From Helicobacter didelphidarum (GTDB taxonomy: Bacteria > Campylobacterota > Campylobacteria > Campylobacterales > Helicobacteraceae), in contig NZ_NXLQ01000006.1 in NCBI RefSeq assembly GCF_003364195.1, positions 1 to 64,000 on the forward strand: a stretch of 64,000 nucleotides of DNA, in the 5' to 3' direction. The notes under the pieces were generated by a model. The model made no database searches. It saw only the letters and a list, made by a program, of their open reading frames with translations, and was not told the DNA's origin. Shown piece by piece: positions 48,038-54,903 of this stretch; positions within the stretch are counted from its first letter, which is position 1, and each line of letters opens with the position of its first letter. Both the position numbers and the translations under genes were made by a program.

Positions 48038-48561
48038 TTATATCCTTTTATAATATATCGTTTTGCATGACGCAAAGGGTGTGTGCTAAGCAATGTCTTT
48101 GCATGGATTGAAATGTCAAGCAAAAGGATATTATGTTGATAGTTTGGGTGCGTATTATCGCGTATTATTTCATTTATTATTTTGTATTCACCATTGAAAT
48201 ATTCATCAAATTTTATAGAATCTTCTGCACAAGTTTGTAAATCATACTCTTTTAAACATCGTAGTGCAATCTCTTTGAGACTTTTTGCATAAAGTTGAGA
48301 TTGCTTTTGAAAAACTAAAGCAAGTGAAATGTCTTTTTTTAGTGTAAAGGAGCGTAAAGTATGAAGTGCAACAAGACTAATACTAAGCGAAAGTAAAAGT
48401 GCATAAATACTTATAAAAGCATTATACTTTATTGAAGCACATAAAGGATTCTTTTTGCAATCTTGATAATATGGTTTTCTATTTCGCTTATGTGTAAAGG
48501 TAATTTTATAAAAATCACAGAATCTATGAGTCATTTTACAAGAATTTATGTAATGTTTCAT
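48034..48561 (-). CDS. single-span membrane protein in pseudopilin operon
   Basis: A 175-aa protein with a basic, cysteine-containing N terminus (residues 1-44), one hydrophobic span at about 45-65 (YNAFISIYALLLSLSISLVA) and a polar periplasmic part with possible disulfide (LRCLKEYDLQTCAEDS). The layout resembles minor pseudopilins or PilX/PilV-like components, but there is no clear prepilin peptidase site. It overlaps both neighbours by four bases (ATGA), so all three genes are translationally coupled. Not recognised beyond this. Confidence 0.65.
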   Translation of the reverse strand: MKHYINSCKMTHRFCDFYKITFTHKRNRKPYYQDCKKNPLCASIKYNAFISIYALLLSLSISLVALHTLRSFTLKKDISLALVFQKQSQLYAKSLKEIALRCLKEYDLQTCAEDSIKFDEYFNGEYKIINEIIRDNTHPNYQHNILLLDISIHAKTLLSTHPLRHAKRYIIKGYK

Positions 48562-49079
48562 AAGGCAATTTCACTTTCTTCAATAAAAATAAAATCTTGA
48601 ACACAAATATTTGTGCAAAGTTTGTATTCCAATATGCTATCCGCATTTCTTTTTATTATTTTGACTTCAAATTCTCTTACATTTTTTAAAAGTAGAGTGT
48701 TGTTGAAAAAAAGATTATTATTGTGTCGTTCAAGAGAAAATACTTCTGTTTGTAGAGAAAAGTTCATATAATCTGCGTTATTTTGTCCCTGTAAAAAAAG
48801 TTTGGTATATCCTTTCCATTCAAGGCTGTTTGGAGTGATTTTAATGGAATCTGGCTTACTTATACTAAGATTTTTATTGATAAAAAGACTTGTTTCAAAA
48901 AGACTCCCATGTTGTGTCAAAAATTTCTGTGTATTATGATTCTGTTTTTTTAATGCAGTTAGACTTTTTAATGTTGTAACACCTAAAATACCCATAGTAA
49001 CCAACACAAAAAGCACTTCAATAAGACTAAAAGCATGGAGATGATTCTGTATTGTATTTTTCCATAATACATGTCGCAA
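48558..49079 (-). CDS. type II/IV pseudopilin (prepilin-like protein)
   Basis: A 173-aa protein with a class III prepilin signal. A short basic leader ends His15-Ala16, cleavage is expected before Phe17, then FSLIEVLFVLVTMGILG with Glu at position +5 of the mature protein. The hydrophobic helix is followed by a polar domain with strands and a cysteine pair near the C terminus (LCTNICVQ). The start is TTG at 49079, the only in-frame choice, with AGGAAA about eight bases upstream. It is first gene of the three-gene set with the PilT-like ATPase. A pseudopilus subunit for DNA uptake or secretion is inferred. Confidence 0.82.
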   Translation of the reverse strand: MRHVLWKNTIQNHLHAFSLIEVLFVLVTMGILGVTTLKSLTALKKQNHNTQKFLTQHGSLFETSLFINKNLSISKPDSIKITPNSLEWKGYTKLFLQGQNNADYMNFSLQTEVFSLERHNNNLFFNNTLLLKNVREFEVKIIKRNADSILEYKLCTNICVQDFIFIEESEIAL

Positions 49080-49133
49080 TATACTTTTCCTAATGCTTGA
49101 GATATGAGAATCTTTTATCCAACTGGCAGTCTC

Positions 49134-49174
49134 ATCGTATCATCTTTATTTTTGTAGAATAAAGATGATACGAT
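49134..49174. promoter_or_regulatory. 17-bp perfect inverted repeat in pseudopilin leader
   Basis: ATCGTATCATCTTTATT (49134-49150) pairs perfectly with 49158-49174 across a 7-base loop. It lies 55-95 bases upstream of the pseudopilin start, read on the minus strand. No T-run follows on either strand, so it is not a standard terminator. It may be a leader hairpin that affects transcription or mRNA stability, or the trace of a small mobile repeat. Confidence 0.75.
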
Positions 49175-49389
49175 TATATCATAATGTTTAAAAAAAGTTT
49201 GTTTATAGGGAAATATACCTAGATTTCTTATGCTTTTTATGTATAAAAAACTATATATTTTGCTTATTTTGTATGTTTGGTATTTATCAATTACTATTTT
49301 AGCCAAAGTTATCGAAGTTTATGAGACAAAAATGCAGACTTTGGTGTGTATATTTGGATTCTTTATTTTGTAATCTCTATGATTGCAAT

Positions 49390-49403
49390 GGGGGGGGGGG
49401 GGG
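49390..49403. repeat. G14 homopolymer tract
   Basis: Fourteen consecutive G in otherwise AT-rich intergenic DNA, followed by a second G-rich stretch (TGGATTGGGGGGTTGG). An ATG overlaps the run's first G, but every frame through the tract closes within about 25 codons. The tract lies about 310 bases from both the pseudopilin start and the yceI start. Poly-G tracts are classical phase-variable elements in Helicobacter and Campylobacter. Here it is a promoter-distal switch, a relic of a contingency gene, or non-functional. Confidence 0.85.
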
Positions 49404-49657
49404 TGGATTGGGGGGTTGGTTTGGGAGATTTTAAATTGTGCAAAAAGACTTAGAACATGAGAAGTAGAAAAATCTCAATCTTGAGGTACAATGAGATACA
49501 CAGAATAAAAAGATAAATTTGTAACTCACAAAATGAAAGTAAAATTGAAGGGAAATCCCAATAGCCTCAATATATGGCATAAAATTAAAAAGAAGTGAAA
49601 AATTGAAATCTATGAGAATAATGAAATGATAACTCTACATCACTATTTACCTTTATT

Positions 49658-49666
49658 TGCTATAAT
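49658..49666 (+). promoter_or_regulatory. extended -10 promoter (TGCTATAAT)
   Basis: A perfect extended -10, 40 bases before the yceI ATG, followed by an AAGGA ribosome binding site. Confidence 0.6.
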
Positions 49667-49705
49667 GGATTTGTCTTACAGGCAATCTTATTTATAAGGA
49701 TAGAC

Positions 49706-50278
49706 ATGAAAAACATTTTACTAAGTGCGATGGTTGCGAGTACTTTAGGCTTTATGAGTTTGCAAGCTACCCCATATGATATTGATGAATCACATTCAAA
49801 TGTTGCTTTTAAAATTGGACATATGGTTGTTTCAAGCGTTGAGGGAAATTTTAATAATTTTCAAGGGGTTGTTGAGATTGACCCTAAAACAAAAACATTA
49901 ATAAAACTTGAAGGTAAAATTGATATTAAATCAATCAATACCCGCAACGAAACACGAGATCAACATCTACAAGCAGATAAATATCTTGATACAGCAAAAT
50001 ATCCAAAAGGCACATTCAAGATGACAAAAGTCTCAAAAGATAAAAAAGGTATCAAAGTAGAGGCGGATTTAACGCTCAAAGGTGTTACAAAGAAAGTTGT
50101 TTTCTTGGGAGATTTGAAAGGACCAGCACAGAATCCTATGACAAAAGGTGAAGTGTATGGATTAACTTTAAAAGCTACAATCAATCGTAAAGATTTCAAT
50201 ATCGCCCTAGATACTACGAGTGCGACTATGGGTGAAGAAGTAGAAATCTCAATTAGTCTTGAACTTAATGCAAAATAA
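49706..50278 (+). CDS. YceI family periplasmic protein
   Basis: Lipocalin-like periplasmic protein of the YceI family, which binds isoprenoid or other lipids. The 190-aa product has a signal peptide ending near LQA-T (about residue 21). The mature start is YDIDESHSNVAFKIGHMVVSSVEGNF, followed by DIKSINTRNETRDQHLQADKYLD, YPKGTF and LTLKGVTKKVVF, all family hallmarks. The sequence ends EEVEISISLELNAK. It matches the H. pylori YceI-like protein in size. It has its own promoter and a strong hairpin terminator. Physiological role is not settled for the family. Confidence 0.93.
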   Translation: MKNILLSAMVASTLGFMSLQATPYDIDESHSNVAFKIGHMVVSSVEGNFNNFQGVVEIDPKTKTLIKLEGKIDIKSINTRNETRDQHLQADKYLDTAKYPKGTFKMTKVSKDKKGIKVEADLTLKGVTKKVVFLGDLKGPAQNPMTKGEVYGLTLKATINRKDFNIALDTTSATMGEEVEISISLELNAK

Positions 50279-50316
50279 TATTATGTATTCATAGTATTTT
50301 AATGACTTTTATATGT

Positions 50317-50360
50317 ATTATTGAGATTCTATCCTAAGTAGAATACAGAATCTCAATAAT
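50317..50360 (+). terminator. terminator hairpin whose arms contain the AGATTCT word
   Basis: ATTATTGAGATTCT (50317-50330) pairs perfectly over 14 bases with AGAATCTCAATAAT (50347-50360), 39 bases after the yceI stop. The downstream CTTTGCTCTTTC is T-rich but not a strong run. The stem is built from one copy of the dispersed 7-mer in each orientation, as seen for uptake sequences in Neisseria and Haemophilus terminators. Confidence 0.65.
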
Positions 50361-50566
50361 CTTTGCTCTTTCTATAATTTACAATTTTTCCTTAAATTAT
50401 TGAATTTTATTTCTAAATTTATTAACATTCTTTATTGCAGAATCTTGAAGCACCAATAGAATCTTGTATGAAGTTACCCGAAAGTCTGGAGTAATTTACA
50501 CATTATTTTATCATTTCTCATATTCTATAATAAAAAACATTTTCTTAAGGAATTTATTATTTTAGA

Positions 50567-50572
50567 TATAAT
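50567..50572 (+). promoter_or_regulatory. -10 box for putative lipoprotein gene
   Basis: TATAAT, 47 bases before the ATG at 50619. The leader ends in AAGGAG seven bases from the start codon. Confidence 0.45.
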
Positions 50573-50618
50573 ACAATTCTATTGAAGAACAAAAAACTAG
50601 AAAATTTAAGGAGATAAA

Positions 50619-51257
50619 ATGTCAAAGATACTATCATATTGTGTATATTGTATACTTCTTTTTACATTTTCAGGTTGCTTTTTCTTATTCCAAAATAACA
50701 CTACTTCATATGAAAATAAAAATTACGGAATCAAATATTCTTATGTTCAGACCAAAGAATTCTTTGATGAAGAAGTGAAACAACTTGTCTCAAATCTTGA
50801 AAATTCTGGTGAGACATACTTAGGAGACTTTATCAATTCTATAAATGAATTGCGGTTTATCTCACCTCAATATAATCTCGGAAATTTCCATGTAACAATT
50901 AAATGTACTGGTATTAAAAATTTTACAAAGAATATCCAAGACTTACTTTTTGAAAGAGTTAATCCATGTAATGATGCTGGAATAATAACTCCTAAGATTC
51001 CAAACACAACTATGCCCTATCAATTTTACTTTGGTAAAAGATACGAGAATATCCAAAATAAAGAACAATTCCTTGCACAATATACAACAAGATATAACCA
51101 CATTCAAACTATAAATGAAGTCCAAGATGAAATTGATACCCTTTATATGCAAATTGATTATGGAAACAATGCACTTTTTGATCTGCAGGAGTTAAAGCAT
51201 TATGCTTTTAAAAAAGGGATTATCACAAGTTATCATGATTTTTATAATATGACATGA
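50619..51257 (+). CDS. putative lipoprotein, unknown function
   Basis: A 212-aa protein with a lipoprotein signal peptide; lipobox FSGC puts the lipidated cysteine at about residue 20. The mature part is mixed alpha/beta with a possible disulfide (IKCTGIK and VNPCNDAG) and a long helical C-terminal half (NEVQDEIDTLYMQID onward). No family is recognised. It has its own promoter and AAGGAG site and is followed by a compact hairpin, so it is a single-gene unit. Envelope location is the only inference supported. Confidence 0.65.
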   Translation: MSKILSYCVYCILLFTFSGCFFLFQNNTTSYENKNYGIKYSYVQTKEFFDEEVKQLVSNLENSGETYLGDFINSINELRFISPQYNLGNFHVTIKCTGIKNFTKNIQDLLFERVNPCNDAGIITPKIPNTTMPYQFYFGKRYENIQNKEQFLAQYTTRYNHIQTINEVQDEIDTLYMQIDYGNNALFDLQELKHYAFKKGIITSYHDFYNMT

Positions 51258-51360
51258 AAACCTCTTAGATGTAAAAAAGTATTATTTGGTATTTTGCGAC
51301 TTGATGGTGCATTAGAATTGGGAATAGATAAAAATAGGTCTTGCAGGGCTAATCCATAAA

Positions 51361-51387
51361 TATATTGGAGAATATTTCTCCAATATA
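51361..51387. terminator. 12-bp perfect hairpin between convergent genes
   Basis: TATATTGGAGAA (51361-51372) pairs with TTCTCCAATATA (51376-51387) across a three-base loop. It lies about 100 bases after the lipoprotein stop and about 140 bases beyond the stop of the convergent asparaginase gene. It is followed by CTATTTATCTT. A bidirectional terminator is likely; the lack of a clean T-run lowers confidence. Confidence 0.5.
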
Positions 51388-51524
51388 CTATTTATCTTAA
51401 CTAATAGTGGAAAATAAACAGAGAAAGTTTATAATGTTAGAAAAGAATATAGCCCCCAAAATGTCAGCAAACACTATATTCTTCTTTAAAATGAGTTTAT
51501 TATATAGGGCAAATTAGAATATAA

Positions 51525-52568
51525 TTACCTTGCAACAGGAAAAAATACTTGTGGTTTTTCACCCACTCTCGCCAATCCATGAAACATACCTAACTTATTT
51601 TTTGTCCATGCAAAACCCGGTATCCCATTTTTATCAACTGATACAATACCTCCTTCTCCACCAAGAGCTGCGACTTGCTTAATTGTTTCTTCAACAGCTT
51701 GTTGAGCTGATAATTTTTTGTATTTATAAAGCGATGAAGCCTCATGCCCTGTGGCTACGCGTATAAAAATATCACCTGTTCCCGTGCAAGAGAGTGCTAG
51801 AGAATCATTGTCTGCATAAGTACCAGCTCCAATAATTGGCGAATCTCCAATGCGTCCCGTCATTTTATTAGTCATACCACCTGTGCTTGTCCCTGCTGCT
51901 AGATTCCCCTTAGAATCTAGTGCTGCTGCACCGACTGTTCCAAGATATGGTTCTGTATAGAGATTCAAATGTGTTTTTACTTTATCACTATCAAGCAAAA
52001 GCTTATCTTTCTTTTTTGCCTCTTGAAGCTGATTATAACGTTCTTGCGTAAAATAGTATTTTTGATTAACCATTTCAAGTCCATTTTCTTTTGCAAGTTT
52101 ATCAGCACCTTCTCCTGCAATCAGTGTGTGCCAGGTTTTTTCCATGACAACTCTAGCAGCTTCAATTGGATTTTTAATTGCCCTGCTCATCGCTACTGCT
52201 CCAGCCTTTTTTGTTGATCCGTCCATAAGCGACGCATCAAGCTCATTAAATCCGTCGGCTGTAAATACTGCTCCTTTACCTGCATTAAAGAGAGGATTAT
52301 CTTCCATTATCTTAATTGCCACAATAACCGCATCAGTTGCACTCCCACCATCAGTAAGTATCTTTTGTCCTGCAAGAAGTGATTTTTGCATTATAGCCTC
52401 TCTTTTTGCAAATTCTTCTTTTGTGAGTCCAAGACCACTTGTTCCACCATGAATCACAATGATTGGAACTTTTTTTGTAAATTTTGGATTTGCTTGAAGT
52501 AAATTATAACCTAATGTTGCACCACCAGCAGCAATTACCATATTTTTTAAAAACTTTCTTCGTCCCAT
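51525..52568 (-). CDS. Tat-exported isoaspartyl peptidase / type III L-asparaginase
   Basis: N-terminal nucleophile hydrolase of the IaaA family, which cleaves isoaspartyl dipeptides and often asparagine. The 347-aa precursor starts MGRRKFLKNMVIAAGGATLG, a twin-arginine signal, so the folded enzyme is expected in the periplasm. The core shows VIHGGTSG, GGSATDAV, NPLFNAGKGAVF and the autocleavage site GTVGAAALD with nucleophile Thr211. GRIGDSPIIGAGTYAD and CTGTGDIFIR follow. It is unrelated to the classical type II asparaginase of Helicobacter. It is monocistronic and convergent with the lipoprotein gene. Confidence 0.92.
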   Translation of the reverse strand: MGRRKFLKNMVIAAGGATLGYNLLQANPKFTKKVPIIVIHGGTSGLGLTKEEFAKREAIMQKSLLAGQKILTDGGSATDAVIVAIKIMEDNPLFNAGKGAVFTADGFNELDASLMDGSTKKAGAVAMSRAIKNPIEAARVVMEKTWHTLIAGEGADKLAKENGLEMVNQKYYFTQERYNQLQEAKKKDKLLLDSDKVKTHLNLYTEPYLGTVGAAALDSKGNLAAGTSTGGMTNKMTGRIGDSPIIGAGTYADNDSLALSCTGTGDIFIRVATGHEASSLYKYKKLSAQQAVEETIKQVAALGGEGGIVSVDKNGIPGFAWTKNKLGMFHGLARVGEKPQVFFPVAR

Positions 52569-52952
52569 AGATTTCCTTATAATAAAAACATTTTACATTA
52601 TATCACAATTCTAACAAAGAGATTGAATTTTTCGAAAGGGTGGGGTATTTAAAATCTTTTCAAACAATTTCAACCATAGTTATCCATGAAATTGATATAT
52701 TAAATAAGTTTCAATGAATATAATATGAAAAAATACCCAAAAAGAGGAGTAAAATATATACTAAGGAAATCATTTTGGTAACAAGAAACATTGAAAAAGT
52801 GATTTTAATTTAACATTATCTAATATTGTATATTTTACATCTTTAGAAAACATTTAAGTAATTTGATGATTAATAAAATGCTACAATACAAATTCTTTTC
52901 TTGGCTGTAAGCAATTTTATTAATCTCCAATGCAAATATAAGCTATATTTGC
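52569..52952. other. intergenic region with hairpin at methyltransferase stop
   Basis: About 375 AT-rich bases upstream of the asparaginase gene. GCAAATATA (52932-52940) pairs with TATATTTGC (52944-52952) across three bases and overlaps the stop codon of the methyltransferase gene; no T-run follows on the minus strand. No gene or RNA recognised. Confidence 0.4.
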
Positions 52953-53968
52953 GATATACACAATGTTTTAAATCTTTCTCCCATTGCATTTGGTAAAATT
53001 AAACCTTGCAATTTTGTGCGTTGTTTGAGTAAAGTATTTGGTGTAAAATGTTGCGTAAAGGATTCAAAAACTTCTAGTATTTCACACATATCAATAAGGG
53101 CTTTTGCTTGTGTGAGACAAAATTCCTCTTTTGCTCCATAGCGTTGGAAAATCCGACAAAGCAAACTAAAATCAACATCATATGAAATATCACTTTTCAT
53201 AAAAAAATCTAGAATCTTGCCTTGCTCCAATTCCTCATAAAAATTATGAACTCTGTGTTTATAAAATATGCGTAAATTCATTTCTCGTGCGAGAAAATCA
53301 CCATAATCAAATGTCAAAAAAAACCATTTTTGATGAATTTGTGAACTCAAATCTGCAATAAAGGTATCCCATGAAAGTGGAATCTCAAATCCTTTTGGAT
53401 TGTATTGTTCATAAAACTTAACTACTTCAGAATCTAATTTATCCCATATAAAATTTTTATTTTTATAATAAAGCATAGAACAATCTCTCACAACTTCGCA
53501 AGGCATACTATCAAATAATTCATTAGCAATAAAAAAAATATTATTTTTTGCAAATAAATCAAGCTCTTGAAATGATGAAAAAATATGTAATTCTTTTTGA
53601 AATCGCTGTGTAATACGCGTATAAAAATTTTCTTTTTGTAAAGGAATAAGTTGCTGTAATGGCTCAACGACACAAAAAGTGCTAGCAACAAAAACCTCAT
53701 TACTAAAAGCTTTAATAAACTCTGCAATATCAGCTACCAAATCTCCATTGTTGCTCCCAATCTCAACGATATAGATTGGAAGAGAAAGTTTAGAAGATTC
53801 TAAAATCTTAAGAATAAAACGGCTAATTGCTCCACCAAAAAACTTTGTTAAACTTACAGAGGTATAAAAATCCCCTGTTTTACCTACATTATTTTTTGTA
53901 TAATAACCCATTTTAGAATCATACAGCCACTGAAACATAAAATGGCTAAAATGAGTTTTCTCTCTCAT
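52943..53968 (-). CDS. class I SAM-dependent methyltransferase, MidA/NDUFAF7 family
   Basis: Homologue of the protein arginine methyltransferase NDUFAF7/MidA, which helps assemble complex I in mitochondria; the bacterial role is less clear. The 341-aa product begins MREKTHFSHFMFQWLYDSKMGYYTKN, followed by GDFYTSVSLTKFFGGAI, the SAM motif IYIVEIGSNNGDLVADI, FFIANELFDSMPCEVV and LTFDYGDF. A TTG five codons upstream (53983) is an alternative start. There are no neighbours of related function. Family assignment is good; the substrate is inferred only. Confidence 0.82.
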   Translation of the reverse strand: MREKTHFSHFMFQWLYDSKMGYYTKNNVGKTGDFYTSVSLTKFFGGAISRFILKILESSKLSLPIYIVEIGSNNGDLVADIAEFIKAFSNEVFVASTFCVVEPLQQLIPLQKENFYTRITQRFQKELHIFSSFQELDLFAKNNIFFIANELFDSMPCEVVRDCSMLYYKNKNFIWDKLDSEVVKFYEQYNPKGFEIPLSWDTFIADLSSQIHQKWFFLTFDYGDFLAREMNLRIFYKHRVHNFYEELEQGKILDFFMKSDISYDVDFSLLCRIFQRYGAKEEFCLTQAKALIDMCEILEVFESFTQHFTPNTLLKQRTKLQGLILPNAMGERFKTLCISQI

Positions 53969-54073
53969 AATAATCCCCAACAAACTTTATGGAATCTTTA
54001 CTGCAAAGTAACAAGTTCATAATTCTATTAACCTTTATGCGATCTCATAAAACAAAAATATTATAATGATAAA

Positions 54074-54724
54074 TTATTTTATTCCACTTTCATTAAATTC
54101 ACGATAACGATCACAACCTGCCTGATACCCATAATCACAGGCTTTACCATAATATTCTTTTGCAATAGAATAATTATTTTTGACATTTGTTTGATTTTGG
54201 TATGATACACCTAAGTTATAACAGCCAAGAGGCTCTCTGCCACTACATGCTTGTCGGTAGAAATTATCCTCTTTGGCTACTATTTGACGGACACCTTCAC
54301 CACTCCCATACATGAAACCTAAATTATAACAACTTGCACTATTTTTCTGTTTACAAGATTTTTCATAATATTCTTTTGCTTTAAAATAATCTTTTAAATA
54401 AAAATAATAAGTGTCGCCAACGCTTCCGCAACTAGCCATGTTTCCAAACTCACAAGATCGTTCAAAATATGGTAATGCTTCGCTATATCGTCCTGCAAGA
54501 GTATAAATTATACCTATTGTATCGCATTGATTTGGGTAACAATTCTGTGCGGAAGTTAAACCATTATCAATAAGATAATCACACGCATTTGCATTATTCT
54601 GCATACAAAAATTATAAGTATATCGCCATTCTTCTTCATTTAATGATCCATACATCTCAGCATAACTAATGGAAAAAAAACTAAATATACCTATGCAAAA
54701 AATTACTTGTTTCATTGAGTTCAA
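54074..54724 (-). CDS. Sel1-repeat cysteine-rich protein (HcpA-like)
   Basis: Exported solenoid protein of the Helicobacter cysteine-rich family. AAGGAG lies six bases before a TTG at 54724, which gives MNSMKQVIFCIGIFSFFSISYA as signal peptide; an ATG three codons later is the alternative. The mature part has about four Sel1-type repeats, each with a Cys pair seven to eight residues apart (FERSCEFGNMASC, YEKSCKQKNSASC, YRQACSGREPLGC, YGKACDYGYQAGC), the Hcp pattern of disulfide-linked helix hairpins. H. pylori HcpA-E are secreted or periplasmic and bind beta-lactams or stimulate immunity; the role here is inferred. The product is about 216 aa. Confidence 0.85.
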   Translation of the reverse strand: MNSMKQVIFCIGIFSFFSISYAEMYGSLNEEEWRYTYNFCMQNNANACDYLIDNGLTSAQNCYPNQCDTIGIIYTLAGRYSEALPYFERSCEFGNMASCGSVGDTYYFYLKDYFKAKEYYEKSCKQKNSASCYNLGFMYGSGEGVRQIVAKEDNFYRQACSGREPLGCYNLGVSYQNQTNVKNNYSIAKEYYGKACDYGYQAGCDRYREFNESGIK

Positions 54725-54903
54725 AATAATCTCCTTATTTCTTAAGAGAATAATATACAATCGGTATTTTTGTATGTTATTTTATATAATCTCTCATGAT
54801 TTTACAAGATAAAAACTCTCATAAATTTATTCTGCATGTTATGAATAATTTTCCTAATCAGATTCTACATTCCCTTTTTATTTGTTTAATTTTTTCTGAA
54901 ATG

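Noticed and set aside
49115-49306. 63-codon minus-strand frame upstream of the pseudopilin gene
   Set aside because: It lies across the 17-bp inverted repeat, so part of its sequence is the hairpin itself; no ribosome binding site and no family resemblance.
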